Assembly: GCF_003710815.1 (NCBI RefSeq)
Contig: NZ_RHHP01000042.1
Coordinates: 62,001-126,000 of the forward strand
Length of the DNA: 64,000 nt
Direction of reading: 5' to 3'
Source: Brevibacillus centrosporus
Lineage (GTDB): Bacteria; Bacillota; Bacilli; Brevibacillales; Brevibacillaceae
Numbering within the stretch: the stretch's first letter is position 1; the number at the start of each line of letters is the position of its first letter. This document shows positions 8,765 to 19,607 of this stretch, piece by piece. The notes under the pieces are model-generated. The model had not been told where the DNA came from. It searched no databases and saw only the letters and a program-made list of their open reading frames with translations. The position numbers were made by a program, and so were the translations under genes.

Positions 8765-10096
8765 TCAATCTCGTGAGATCAGTTCCAGCCAATGCTCGTG
8801 GGTCGCGCGATGAATCGCATCCAAATAGCAGGTGGGATAGGCGATTCCTGGACCGGGGAAGTTCTCATCCGGCAATACTCGCTCAAAGCCCATCAAGTAA
8901 TTTAGCAGGTTGTTATAACTGAGCACCTTGTTGCGTGCCATGTAGCCTTTGCTCGTTTGTGCTACCCTCGTCCATATCTCCGTATCGTCCTGCTCCAATG
9001 TACCCGATGGACCGAACGAACTGATGTAGCCTTTGTAAGCATCTTCCTTGTAATCATCCGGTGCTGCCTTGTCGATCATAAACCACGACCAGATCTCGAT
9101 TTTATCGGGACCCAGTGGCCTCCATACGCGGAAATTCAAGTAGTTATGTAAATGGCCCTCACTTCCGTGTACGGGGCTGTTAAACGATAACGTAGGATAA
9201 ATCGAGCCCACAAAAACAGTCGTTTTCGCAAATACCCGCAGCTGTTCTTTGCTCAGATTGCTCTCGAACAAGGGCCACATCTCTTCAGGCAATCCTTGAT
9301 ATGGCGGCCTTTCTGGTCTCCCTTGTCCTTGGGCGGTAATTACGTTGATGCCGTGACCATTTTCCAAGACCACCTGATGCCCATACCCTGCGTACAGAGG
9401 ATCTTTTGGACTGATTCCCAATTCTACCGTAGAACGATGAGTAGATTGCACATGGTATGGATCACCTGAGAAATTTTCGAGCACGAGCTTCCAGTTGGTG
9501 TTCACTACCCAGCGTTGAGGGAGTCCTCTCACTTCCATCCCTCCACTGCGCCCAAGCAAAATGTCCAGGTACCACTTCATCCCCCCTAGATACTCTTCTA
9601 GTGAGCTAGCATCAGGGTCAAGAGTGGCGAAGATCATCCCTTGGTAGGCGGCGACTTGTGCGATTGGTCGAAGCCCCCAGTCGTCTTTTTTCATCTCTTC
9701 TCCGTATACCTTGTCTCCCGCTACCACTCCGATCAGGTCTCCATTCAGATTGAAGCTCCACCCATGATACGGACATAAAAAACTTTTCTTCTTACCAAAA
9801 TCAGCTGTACACAGCATGGTCCCTCTATGTGGACAAGAGTTTAAGAAAGCTTTGATTTCTCCATCGTTCGTCCTGACTACGAGAATAGGGTCATCTACGA
9901 TCCATCTCGTCACATAGCTTCCGGGCTCTGGCAGCTCAGAATCGTGGGCTAAAAACTGCCAGGTACGAGCGAATATTTTTTCTTGTTCCCTTTCATAGAT
10001 GCTCGGATCCGTCAATATCCACTGCGGCAGCAATCCCTGCTCCATTTTCTCTTTGATTTCCTGAATGGTTTGTTTTTCAATGGTTTGTCGATACAT
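8765..10096 (-). CDS. Rieske aromatic-ring-hydroxylating dioxygenase, large (alpha) subunit
   Basis: 443 residues. The Rieske [2Fe-2S] ligands are C88-P-H90 and C108-P-Y-H111. The mononuclear iron site is in ENFSGDPYHVQSTH, with the bridging Asp and two His. This catalyses cis-dihydroxylation or monooxygenation of an aromatic ring. No ferredoxin or reductase gene is in the neighbourhood, so electrons must come from elsewhere. It is the first gene of an operon running through the importer to the aldehyde dehydrogenase. The ATG at 10096 has AAAGGGGGG about 12 bases upstream, and a cre-like site lies in the leader. Substrate not assignable. Confidence 0.9.
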   Translation of the reverse strand: MYRQTIEKQTIQEIKEKMEQGLLPQWILTDPSIYEREQEKIFARTWQFLAHDSELPEPGSYVTRWIVDDPILVVRTNDGEIKAFLNSCPHRGTMLCTADFGKKKSFLCPYHGWSFNLNGDLIGVVAGDKVYGEEMKKDDWGLRPIAQVAAYQGMIFATLDPDASSLEEYLGGMKWYLDILLGRSGGMEVRGLPQRWVVNTNWKLVLENFSGDPYHVQSTHRSTVELGISPKDPLYAGYGHQVVLENGHGINVITAQGQGRPERPPYQGLPEEMWPLFESNLSKEQLRVFAKTTVFVGSIYPTLSFNSPVHGSEGHLHNYLNFRVWRPLGPDKIEIWSWFMIDKAAPDDYKEDAYKGYISSFGPSGTLEQDDTEIWTRVAQTSKGYMARNKVLSYNNLLNYLMGFERVLPDENFPGPGIAYPTCYLDAIHRATHEHWLELISRD

Positions 10097-10119
10097 TGCG
10101 ATGGAGTCCCCCCTTTCTG

Positions 10120-10133
10120 TGAAGGCGCTTACA
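10120..10133 (-). promoter_or_regulatory. cre-like (CcpA) site in the leader of the Rieske operon
   Basis: TGAAGGCGCTTACA fits the CcpA consensus TGWNANCGNTNWCA with one mismatch. It lies 24-37 bases before the oxygenase start, a position suited to repression by blocking or road-blocking. Inference from sequence only. Confidence 0.5.
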
Positions 10134-10169
10134 GTTCTAGTTCCTGTTTGGCGATCTTTTGCGCAATTT

Positions 10170-10189
10170 TAAGATATATCCATATCTTA
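10170..10189. promoter_or_regulatory. Perfect dyad between the divergent Rieske operon and IclR gene
   Basis: TAAGATATATCCATATCTTA has perfect 8-base arms around ATCC. It lies about 75 bases before the oxygenase start and 110 bases before the IclR start, a likely operator for the divergent regulator. No second copy was noticed elsewhere in the window. Confidence 0.45.
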
Positions 10190-10266
10190 GCTTCGAAAAC
10201 GCAACAAAAAAACAGCTCCGTTCCGTCATGGTGAACAATTCAGATTTTTTAATCTTTTTTACTTGC

Positions 10267-10272
10267 TATAAT
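10267..10272 (+). promoter_or_regulatory. -10 box of the IclR gene
   Basis: TATAAT lies 30 bases before the first codon. The -35 region (10244-10249) is only T-rich. A GGGAGGAGG ribosome site follows at 10286-10294. Confidence 0.5.
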
Positions 10273-10301
10273 ATAGAAGAGATCAGGGAGGAGGTATGTT
10301 C

Positions 10302-11078
10302 ATGTCCGAAATCAGTGATAAACGTATGTTGTCATCCTTGAGCAATGCGCTACGCATCCTTCGCTCCTATTCGATGGATAAGCCAAGCCAGGGAATCACG
10401 GAGATGTCTTCCAGTCTACAGCTAGGGAAAAGTACGGTTCACCGGCTCGTCTCGACGCTATCGAATGAAGGGTTTCTCGTGAAAGATTCAGAGACACAAA
10501 AGTATCGTTTAGGGTATTCCGTTTTGGCCTTAAGCGGTGTGATAACATCGAGCCTGGACATTTACACCGAGTCATTACCTATCGTTCGTCGGTTAGTAGA
10601 TTCTGTGGGGGAAACGGCGCATATTGCTATCCTCGATGGCGAGGAAGTCATTTATGTCATGAAGATCGAATGCAATCATCTCGTCCGTTTTCTAACCCAC
10701 GTGGGCCGGAGAAATCCTTTATACTGCACGAGCTCAGGTAAAGTCTTGCTGGCCTATAAAGAAGCAGCATTTATCGAAAGGATTATTGATCAAGGTCTTA
10801 TCAAGCATTCCTCGACAACCTTGACTGACCCAGATGTATTACGGCAACATTTGCACAAAATCAAACAGGATGGCTACGCGACCAGCTACGAGGAATTGTC
10901 GGAAGGCGTACATTCCGTCGCTGCCCCTATCCGTGACTATACAGGACAAGTGACTGCTGCGATTACCATCGTAGGTCCTAAGCAGCGCATGGTTCGCTCC
11001 AAGATCCCTTTCTTCGTGAAAAAGGTACGCGATGCGAGTCAGGAAATCTCGGAAAAGCTCGGTTATTATCGCCGCTAG
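10302..11078 (+). CDS. IclR-family transcriptional regulator of the aromatic island
   Basis: 258 residues. The N-terminal winged helix (SLSNALRILRSY, GITEMSSSLQLGKSTVHRLVSTL) is followed by the IclR effector domain (GETAHIAILDGEEVIYVMK, GRRNPLYCTSSGKVLLA, GYATSYEELSEGVHSVAAPI). The second ATG (10302) is chosen because GGGAGGAGG is 7 bases upstream. It is divergent from the Rieske operon and convergent with the pra operon, so it may control either. An IclR repressor (PraR) governs the pra operon of Paenibacillus JJ-1b; whether this is its equivalent is not settled by sequence. Confidence 0.87.
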   Translation: MSEISDKRMLSSLSNALRILRSYSMDKPSQGITEMSSSLQLGKSTVHRLVSTLSNEGFLVKDSETQKYRLGYSVLALSGVITSSLDIYTESLPIVRRLVDSVGETAHIAILDGEEVIYVMKIECNHLVRFLTHVGRRNPLYCTSSGKVLLAYKEAAFIERIIDQGLIKHSSTTLTDPDVLRQHLHKIKQDGYATSYEELSEGVHSVAAPIRDYTGQVTAAITIVGPKQRMVRSKIPFFVKKVRDASQEISEKLGYYRR

Positions 11079-11097
11079 ATTACGGCATTGTACACAC

Positions 11098-11134
11098 AAA
11101 GACCCGCTCACATGATTGGATGAGACGGGTCTTT
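11098..11134. terminator. Bidirectional terminator between the IclR gene and the pra operon
   Basis: AAAGACCCG pairs with CGGGTCTTT and is followed by TTTTT on the plus strand. It separates the convergent IclR gene from the end of the pra operon. Confidence 0.8.
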
Positions 11135-11148
11135 TTATATGCGCTTTC

Positions 11149-13300
<2,152 letters not shown>

Positions 13301-13338
13301 GACGACACCTCCGAGTTGATACGAGAAGCAAATTTCCG

Positions 13339-13533
13339 CTAGCGATCCTGACGATCCGAGGCAGGAACCCCACCAATCCCCCAATGCGTTTTGGGCACTT
13401 CCGTTACAAGCACGCGAATGCGTTCTTTTGGTGAATCCAGTTCCTCCGCGACGGTCTCGGTCACCCGCTGAATCAATGATTTGACCTTTTCCGGGGATCT
13501 TCCTTCCATAATCTGAATCTGAATGATTGGCAT
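13339..13533 (-). CDS. praC: 4-oxalocrotonate tautomerase
   Basis: 64 residues. The start is set at the third in-frame ATG (13533) because the enzyme needs Pro as residue 1 after Met removal: MPIIQIQIMEGRSPEKVKSL. Later Arg residues (RIRVLVTEVPKTHWGIGG) fit the family. The ribosome site is poor (AGAGGA directly against the ATG), so expression probably depends on coupling with praD, whose stop is 30 bases upstream. It converts 2-hydroxymuconate to 4-oxalocrotonate. Confidence 0.88.
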   Translation of the reverse strand: MPIIQIQIMEGRSPEKVKSLIQRVTETVAEELDSPKERIRVLVTEVPKTHWGIGGVPASDRQDR

Positions 13534-13562
13534 TCCTCTATCACCCATTATTCCGTATTCCG

Positions 13563-14345
13563 TCATTCTGTTACGCGAAAGTCAACCGTACCCAGACCGT
13601 CAAACTTGGCAGATACCGCGTCGCCTACATGTAGCATAACGGCACCGGTGATCCCGCCCGTGAGGATGGTTTGACCCGCTTTGAGCTTCAGACCTTTTCT
13701 GGCCAGCATATTCGCCAGCATCGCAACTGAATGAGCTGGATGACCGACGACTGCTGCTCCTGCTCCCAGGTCTTTGATTTTTCCGTTGATACTGAGCGTC
13801 ACACCTACCAAATCCAACTCAAAATCATTCGGGCGACCAAGCTTCGTACCAAAAACAACCTTCGAGGAAGAAGCATTATCCGCGATCACGTCAGGCAACG
13901 TGAATTGAAAGTTTTCATAGCGACTATCGATGATTTCCAGAGCAGGCAGCACGTATTCGGTCGCTGCTAGTACTTGTGCGCCTGTAACACCTGGCCCCTC
14001 GATATCTTTTCCCAAAACAAAAGCAATCTCTGCCTCGACCTTGGGGTGAATGAAATCCCGCATCGAAATTTCCTGTCCGGTCGCTACCATGTAATTGAAC
14101 ACGTATCCGTATATCGGTTCATTCACATTCATTTGCTTCATTTTTGCCTGGCTGGTGAGTCCCATTTTGGGCCCGACAATCTCATAGCCTGCTTCCAGCT
14201 TGATCAAAACGAGCTCTTCCTGAATCTGATAGCCGTCTTCTACGGACAGCTCGGGATGCTCCAGTGTGATTCTACTAACTTCCTGACGATCTTCTTCAGC
14301 AGATACGAGATAACGGGCAATCTGCTTGGCTACTGTTCTGTCCAT
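13563..14345 (-). CDS. praD: 4-oxalocrotonate decarboxylase
   Basis: 260 residues of the FAH-related hydratase/decarboxylase family. The metal-binding pattern [19 protein letters not shown] and the DVIADNASSSKVVFG segment are present. It is paralogous to praE in the same operon. The ATG at 14345 has GGAGGAG upstream. Among the two paralogues the decarboxylase role is given to this copy because it matches the position of praD in the known operon order. Confidence 0.85.
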   Translation of the reverse strand: MDRTVAKQIARYLVSAEEDRQEVSRITLEHPELSVEDGYQIQEELVLIKLEAGYEIVGPKMGLTSQAKMKQMNVNEPIYGYVFNYMVATGQEISMRDFIHPKVEAEIAFVLGKDIEGPGVTGAQVLAATEYVLPALEIIDSRYENFQFTLPDVIADNASSSKVVFGTKLGRPNDFELDLVGVTLSINGKIKDLGAGAAVVGHPAHSVAMLANMLARKGLKLKAGQTILTGGITGAVMLHVGDAVSAKFDGLGTVDFRVTE

Positions 14346-14361
14346 AGCTCTCCTCCGTCGT

Positions 14362-15387
14362 TTAGATTCTTGCAGCCGCTTGTACTTGTGCAAGCTCTGC
14401 TGCTACGTCGACAATCATGTCCTCCTGACCGCCTACTACTTTGTGCTTTCCGAGCTCGATCAAAATGTCTCGCGAGTCAACTCCAAATCGTTTGGAAGCT
14501 CGCTGGGCATGTAGCAGGAAGCTGGAATATACGCCCGCATAACCGAGTACCAGATTGTCGCGAGTGATCTCCTGAGGAACTTTTAAAAGCGGAGCGATAA
14601 TATCCTCTGCCGTATCCATCATTTTGTAAAGATCTATGCCTGTCACGATGCCCATGTGTTCGAGCACCGCGACGAGCACCTCCGTCTGGGTGTTGCCTGC
14701 TCCTGCTCCCAGGCACCGAATACTGCCATCAATCCGCTGAGCTCCTTCCTGAATCGCAGCCAGCGTATTCGCCATGGCGAGCGACATATTGTTATGGGCG
14801 TGAAAGCCTACATTCACGGAGAGGGAATGGCGCAGGGCACGTACTCTCTCTGCTACTTGATGGGGAAGTAACGCCCCTGCTGAATCTACGATATAGACAG
14901 TATCTGCTCCATAGCTCTCCATCAGGGACGCTTGGTTGACGAGCGTATCTACGGGAGCCATATGCGACATCATCAAGAATCCGACTGTCTCCAATCCCAA
15001 GTTTTTCGCCACTGCCAGATGCTGGGCGGAGACGTCTGCTTCCGTCACATGAGTAGCGACCCGAGCCATTTTCACTCCGAGATTCGCTGCCTCTTTTATT
15101 TCCTTAATCGTACCAATTCCCGGAATGACCAGCACGGCAATTTTTGAATTTCCACTGACCGATACGGCTGCTTCGATTAATTCCATTTCATGGGTGTGGG
15201 ACAGGCCGTACTGTAAAGATGACCCACCCAGTCCATCGCCATGGGATACTTCGATGTAAGGAACATTCGCTTCTCCCAACGCTTTAGCGACACGTAACAC
15301 CTGGTCCACCGTATATTGGTGAGCAATAGCGTGACTGCCATCTCGCAACGCTACCTCTGTGATGACTACATCGCGTTTGACATTCAT
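14362..15387 (-). CDS. praF: 4-hydroxy-2-oxovalerate aldolase
   Basis: 341 residues, DmpG family. The metal and active-site motifs VALRDGSHA and [11 protein letters not shown] are present. It cleaves 4-hydroxy-2-oxovalerate to pyruvate and acetaldehyde and normally forms a channelling complex with the acylating acetaldehyde dehydrogenase. The ATG at 15387 overlaps the praG stop as ATGA and has AAGGAGG seven bases upstream, so the two partners are translationally coupled. Confidence 0.93.
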   Translation of the reverse strand: MNVKRDVVITEVALRDGSHAIAHQYTVDQVLRVAKALGEANVPYIEVSHGDGLGGSSLQYGLSHTHEMELIEAAVSVSGNSKIAVLVIPGIGTIKEIKEAANLGVKMARVATHVTEADVSAQHLAVAKNLGLETVGFLMMSHMAPVDTLVNQASLMESYGADTVYIVDSAGALLPHQVAERVRALRHSLSVNVGFHAHNNMSLAMANTLAAIQEGAQRIDGSIRCLGAGAGNTQTEVLVAVLEHMGIVTGIDLYKMMDTAEDIIAPLLKVPQEITRDNLVLGYAGVYSSFLLHAQRASKRFGVDSRDILIELGKHKVVGGQEDMIVDVAAELAQVQAAARI

Positions 15388-16286
15388 GACCAATCCTCCT
15401 TACCCAGCGCCATCTGATTCAGTCGGTGGCGAGCCACCTCTTCGGCTACCTTGACAGCAGCTGCGGTCATGATATCCAGGTTCCCGGAGTAATTAGGCAA
15501 ATAATCTCCAGCCCCTTCTACTTCCAAAAACACGGTTATTTTATTGCCGTCAAAGATCGGCTCTGTGCGCAGGCGATAGCCCGGAACATAGGATTGAATC
15601 GATGCGACCATATCGATTACAGATTGGCGGATTGCCTCTTCGTCCATCTGCCCTTCACCGACGAGTGCATACACGGTATCCCGCATGAGGATTGGTGGCT
15701 CGGCTGGGTTTAATAGAATGATGGCCTTCCCTTTTTTCGCCCCTCCGATATTTTCGATCCCTCGTGCAGTTGTTTCCGTGAACTCATCAATGTTAGCACG
15801 TGTACCAGGTCCCGCACTTTTACTAGAGATCGTCGCCACAATTTCCGCGTATTCAACTGGAGCGATTCGGTGAATGGCATTCACGATCGGAATCGTCGCT
15901 TGACCTCCGCAGGTAACTAAATTGAGATTCCCTTTGTCCAGGTGCTCCTGCATATTAACCGTTGGTACGACGAGGTCTCCCACCGCTGCCGGTGTAAGGT
16001 CAATCGCTAGCTTGCCTGCTTCCTGCAGAGCTTTCGCATGCCGCACGTGTGCCTTTGCCGAGGTAGCATCAAAGACGATATCCGCCTGCTCTGGCTGTTG
16101 CAAAAATCCATTCAAGCCTGAATCAATGGTGACATAGCCCTGTTCGCGTGCCCGGTGCAGTCCATCTGAGTCCGGATCAATCCCGATCATCGTGGTCAGC
16201 TCCAACACGTCAGAGCGCTGCAATTTATACATCAAGTCGGTTCCGATATTGCCTGAACCGAGAATGGCGACCTTTACTTTGGACAT
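15384..16286 (-). CDS. praG: Acetaldehyde dehydrogenase (acylating)
   Basis: 300 residues, DmpF/MhpF family. The Rossmann motif [18 protein letters not shown] is at the N-terminus and the catalytic Cys lies in [12 protein letters not shown]. It makes acetyl-CoA from acetaldehyde, NAD+ and CoA. The ATG at 16286 gives the standard [12 protein letters not shown] start with AAGGAG about 12 bases upstream; a GTG at 16298 sits too close to that site. Confidence 0.92.
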   Translation of the reverse strand: MSKVKVAILGSGNIGTDLMYKLQRSDVLELTTMIGIDPDSDGLHRAREQGYVTIDSGLNGFLQQPEQADIVFDATSAKAHVRHAKALQEAGKLAIDLTPAAVGDLVVPTVNMQEHLDKGNLNLVTCGGQATIPIVNAIHRIAPVEYAEIVATISSKSAGPGTRANIDEFTETTARGIENIGGAKKGKAIILLNPAEPPILMRDTVYALVGEGQMDEEAIRQSVIDMVASIQSYVPGYRLRTEPIFDGNKITVFLEVEGAGDYLPNYSGNLDIMTAAAVKVAEEVARHRLNQMALGKEDWS

Positions 16287-16306
16287 CCACGTATGCACTC
16301 CTTTCG

Positions 16307-17092
16307 TTACTCCGCCACAAAATGAACCTGTACTTCGCCGAGATGAGCGAGCCTTGCATGAAAATGGTCTCCAGGCTGGGCGTTCACAGCCGCAGAAAGT
16401 GCACCGGACAAGATGACTTCTCCCGCTTTTAATGGAATGCCGAATTCAAACAGTTGATTCGCCAGCCAAGCCACGCATGCTGCAGGATCGCCGAGGGTTG
16501 CTGCTCCGACTCCTGTATTCATGATTTCACCGTTTTTGTAGAGCACCATCCCCACCTGAGGCAGATCGATTGCGTCAGGCTTGACCGGTTTTCCACCCAA
16601 GACAAACAGACCAGAGGAAGCGTTGTCAGCGACGGTATCCTGGAGCTTGATCTTCCAATCCGCGATCCGACTGTCTACGATTTCCAAGGCGGGGAGTACG
16701 TAGTCGGTAGCCAATAAGACGTCCAATGCCGTTACTCGTGGACCAATCAGATCACGCTTGAGGACAAAGGCGATCTCTGCTTCTACCCTCGGCTGCAACA
16801 CGCGGGAAAAGGGGATACTCCCCCCATTTTCCACGATCATATCATCCAGCAAGTGACCGTAATCTGGCTGATCGACCTTTAGTAGCTGTTGCATCGCTTC
16901 TGAAGTCAATCCAATCTTTTTCCCCACGATCCGATGTCCAGCTTTTACCTTTTTATCGACGGTCAGCAGTTGCACCTGGTAGGCTTCCGCAATGGTTATA
17001 GCAGGGTCAAGCTTCGTGATCGGCTCCACTCCCCTGCGATTCTCCAGCGCTTGCTTCAAATGCAACGCGTACTTGTTTGCTTTATCAGTCAC
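16307..17092 (-). CDS. praE: 2-hydroxypenta-2,4-dienoate (2-oxopent-4-enoate) hydratase
   Basis: 261 residues, MhpD/DmpE type. [19 protein letters not shown] carries the metal ligands and [17 protein letters not shown] is conserved. It hydrates the dienol to 4-hydroxy-2-oxovalerate. The start is a GTG at 17092 with GGAGGAG eight bases upstream. A paralogue of praD, probably by old duplication. Confidence 0.88.
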   Translation of the reverse strand: MTDKANKYALHLKQALENRRGVEPITKLDPAITIAEAYQVQLLTVDKKVKAGHRIVGKKIGLTSEAMQQLLKVDQPDYGHLLDDMIVENGGSIPFSRVLQPRVEAEIAFVLKRDLIGPRVTALDVLLATDYVLPALEIVDSRIADWKIKLQDTVADNASSGLFVLGGKPVKPDAIDLPQVGMVLYKNGEIMNTGVGAATLGDPAACVAWLANQLFEFGIPLKAGEVILSGALSAAVNAQPGDHFHARLAHLGEVQVHFVAE

Positions 17093-17122
17093 TGCCTTCT
17101 CCTCCTGTTCCTGTGGGCACTG

Positions 17123-18583
17123 TCACAGTTTGATACAAACGTTGGTCAGCTCGGAGTAGAACTCAAAGCTGTGCACCCCGCCTTCGCGCCCAATGCCGCT
17201 TTGTTTCATTCCGCCAAAAGGCGTGCGTAAATCACGCAAAAACCACGTGTTTACCCAGACAATCCCCGCTTCGATCTGACCTGCCACGCGATGAGCCCTG
17301 CGTAGATCATTCGTCCAGACCGAAGCACTCAATCCGTAGTGCGTATCGTTGACTTGATCCAGCACTTCCTCCTCTGTATCAAATGGGATGACCGTAACGA
17401 CTGGCCCAAAGATTTCTTCATTGACGACACGGCATTTGCGGTCCAGCCCCGTTATAATTGTCGGCTCCAAATAGTACCCGGTTTCCAATCCTTCAGGGCG
17501 TTTGCCACCGTGAACGATGGTACCTCCTTCTTCAAGTGCGAGATGAATATAGCTGGTGACGCGCTCAAAATGCTCCTCACTGATCAATGCACCCACTTTG
17601 GTCTTGGGCTCAAATGGGTCTCCGACGACCAGTTCTTTTGTTTTCGCAATGAATTTCTCGAGAAAGGGCTCGTATGCGGAGCGTTCCACGTAAATCCTCG
17701 AGCCGCACAGGCAAACTTCTCCTTGGTTAATAAAACTTGACTTCATCGTGGTTTCGATGACTTCATCGAGGTTGGAATCCGCGAAAATGATATTCGGGTT
17801 CTTGCCACCCAGCTCATACGACAGACGCTTTAACGTCTTGGCTGCGGTCGCCATGATCACTTTGCCTGTCGTCGTTTCCCCTGTGAAGCTGATGGCATTG
17901 ATATCTGGATGTTCAGACAAGGCGGCTCCGGCAGAATTTGGTCCAAACCCATGCACCAGGTTTATGACTCCATCCGGTACACCGGCATCGCGACATATTT
18001 CTGTCAGCACGGTAGCGGTCATCGGAGTCAGCTCCGCGGGTTTCATGACGATGGTATTTCCTGCAGCCAGTGCCGGCGCCAGTTTCCATGTCAACAAGAG
18101 CAGCGGCAGATTCCACGGATTGATTAAACCAACGACGCCTACTGGTCGACGTATGGCGTAATTGAGTGCGATGTCATCCATCTGTGTCGCTTCTGTCGTC
18201 ATCGTCCGGATGTAATCGGAGAAAAAGTGGAAATTATAGGCTGCTCGCGGAATATCGATGCTTTCCGAGAGCCAGATTGGCTTACCTGTATCCAAGGATT
18301 CCAAAGCTGCGAGCTCTTCCTTTCGCTCCAGGATCAGATCCCCAACCTTGCGCAAGACGGCAATCCGGTCGTTTGCCGGCATTTTCTTCCAAGGACCGTC
18401 CAAAGCTCGTTTCGCTGCCTTTACAGCCAGATCGATTTCGTCTACGCCACCCTCTGCTACCGTCCCCAAGCGTTCTTCTGTAGCCGGATTGATATTGTCA
18501 AATGTTTTCCCATCGAGGGACGGCACGAACTTTCCGTCGATAAAGTGGAGGCAATCGATGGGACGAATGTCGGTTTTTTGCAT
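17123..18583 (-). CDS. praB: 2-hydroxymuconate-6-semialdehyde dehydrogenase
   Basis: 486 residues, ALDH superfamily (XylG/DmpC-like). LINPWNLPLLLLTWK, ISFTGETTTGK, the base motif SYELGGKNPN, the nucleophile in NQGEVCLCGSR and EEIFGPVVTV are visible. It oxidises 2-hydroxymuconate semialdehyde to 2-hydroxymuconate with NAD+. ATG at 18583 has AAGGAG eight bases upstream. Confidence 0.9.
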   Translation of the reverse strand: MQKTDIRPIDCLHFIDGKFVPSLDGKTFDNINPATEERLGTVAEGGVDEIDLAVKAAKRALDGPWKKMPANDRIAVLRKVGDLILERKEELAALESLDTGKPIWLSESIDIPRAAYNFHFFSDYIRTMTTEATQMDDIALNYAIRRPVGVVGLINPWNLPLLLLTWKLAPALAAGNTIVMKPAELTPMTATVLTEICRDAGVPDGVINLVHGFGPNSAGAALSEHPDINAISFTGETTTGKVIMATAAKTLKRLSYELGGKNPNIIFADSNLDEVIETTMKSSFINQGEVCLCGSRIYVERSAYEPFLEKFIAKTKELVVGDPFEPKTKVGALISEEHFERVTSYIHLALEEGGTIVHGGKRPEGLETGYYLEPTIITGLDRKCRVVNEEIFGPVVTVIPFDTEEEVLDQVNDTHYGLSASVWTNDLRRAHRVAGQIEAGIVWVNTWFLRDLRTPFGGMKQSGIGREGGVHSFEFYSELTNVCIKL

Positions 18584-18619
18584 GATTCATTCTCCTTTTT
18601 CAAGTTCTACGCTAGTCCC

Positions 18620-19420
18620 TTAGGAAATAAATGAAAGGATGGCATTGGCACTGCCGGATGACTGACCGTAGCCCCAAAACTCTGCCTTTTGCTCTGGCTG
18701 TAGGACACCCAGCAACGCTGCCAGATGGCGGCCCCCCGACTCTACTCCAGCAATTCGCGAGTATTGATTCAGCATTTCTCTTGCATCCTGTAATTCCGAT
18801 TTCATCAAATATTCTATGAATTGATTGTCCATGGCTTGCTCAGAGCGACTGGGCATATGGTGACGCCCACGGACAAGATTGTGTGAGAGCGCGCCGCTGC
18901 TGATAAAGATTGTTCGCTTCCCACTCTCTCGCAATACCTTTCCGATCGCTCTTCCCCATTGATAGGTTTCTTCCAAGCTCGCTGCCCAACAAACGGATAA
19001 ACTGATCACAGGGATGTCTGCTTCCGGATTCAAATAGCGCAGAGGCACCACCGTGCCATAATCCCAAATATAGGTGGGATCATTGAATCCGACGACTGGG
19101 ATCCCCGCATCCACTCCTGCCTTGACCAACTCATTCCCCAAAGCTTGGTCACCCGGGTATTCGTAGTAGACGCCCGAGATCAGATCCGGTGCTTCCACCG
19201 AAGTCATTACCCCACGATGTTGTGGAGTCACATCTACATAATGATGAAACGTGCCGGGAAAGTGACAAGACATCAAAACGATGACATCCGTCTCCATTTC
19301 TCGGATACGTTCCTTCATGAGTTTTAGTCCTTTGACTAAATCCTGTTGAAAGTCCGGCACATTTGCCTCGTGGCACATGCTGGGAACGTGTGCCGCCAGT
19401 AAAGCCATATTCAGCGCCAT
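18620..19420 (-). CDS. praA: Protocatechuate 2,3-dioxygenase (class III extradiol, LigB-type)
   Basis: 266 residues. His12 in LLAAHVPSMCHE and the His in IVLMSCHFPGTFHH supply ring-cleavage iron ligands of the LigB superfamily, and GALSHNLVRGRHHMPS carries a further conserved His. In this operon order it corresponds to PraA, which opens protocatechuate between C2 and C3. ATG at 19420 has GAGAGGAGGATC upstream. It is the first gene of the operon and has a recognisable promoter and operator repeats upstream. Confidence 0.87.
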   Translation of the reverse strand: MALNMALLAAHVPSMCHEANVPDFQQDLVKGLKLMKERIREMETDVIVLMSCHFPGTFHHYVDVTPQHRGVMTSVEAPDLISGVYYEYPGDQALGNELVKAGVDAGIPVVGFNDPTYIWDYGTVVPLRYLNPEADIPVISLSVCWAASLEETYQWGRAIGKVLRESGKRTIFISSGALSHNLVRGRHHMPSRSEQAMDNQFIEYLMKSELQDAREMLNQYSRIAGVESGGRHLAALLGVLQPEQKAEFWGYGQSSGSANAILSFIS

Positions 19421-19462
19421 GCTGATCCTCCTCTCCGACTGGTAATGATCGTGTTTACACTC

Positions 19463-19491
19463 ATCATAAGTTAGGTGCGTTACTCATACAA
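19463..19491 (-). promoter_or_regulatory. Promoter of the pra operon
   Basis: On the minus strand TTGTAT (19486-19491), a 17-base spacer and TATGAT (19463-19468) form a sigma-A promoter about 43 bases before praA. The spacer contains one arm of the GCACCTAAC inverted repeat, so a bound regulator would block polymerase. Confidence 0.65.
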
Positions 19492-19523
19492 CATTCGCGT
19501 TTCTCTATGTGGAACGCACCTAA
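19471..19523. promoter_or_regulatory. Inverted repeat operator overlapping the pra promoter
   Basis: TTAGGTGCGTT (19471-19481) and AACGCACCTAA (19513-19523) are exact inverted copies, 42 bases apart centre to centre, about four helical turns. One arm lies between the -35 and -10 boxes. This fits a repressor such as the IclR-type PraR known for the Paenibacillus pra operon. Confidence 0.65.
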
Positions 19524-19540
19524 CATTTTTAAGAGGAAAG

Positions 19541-19569
19541 AAAAAAATCCTGCGGAAAAGATCCGCAGG
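19541..19569 (-). terminator. Terminator of the isochorismatase/MFS unit
   Basis: TCCGCAGG and CCTGCGGA form a stem (19549-19569) followed by a T run on the minus strand. It insulates the pra promoter from the upstream transcription unit. Confidence 0.85.
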
Positions 19570-19607
19570 TATTCGCAGTTAATCCCTCGTTATCAAACGT
19601 TCTGACC

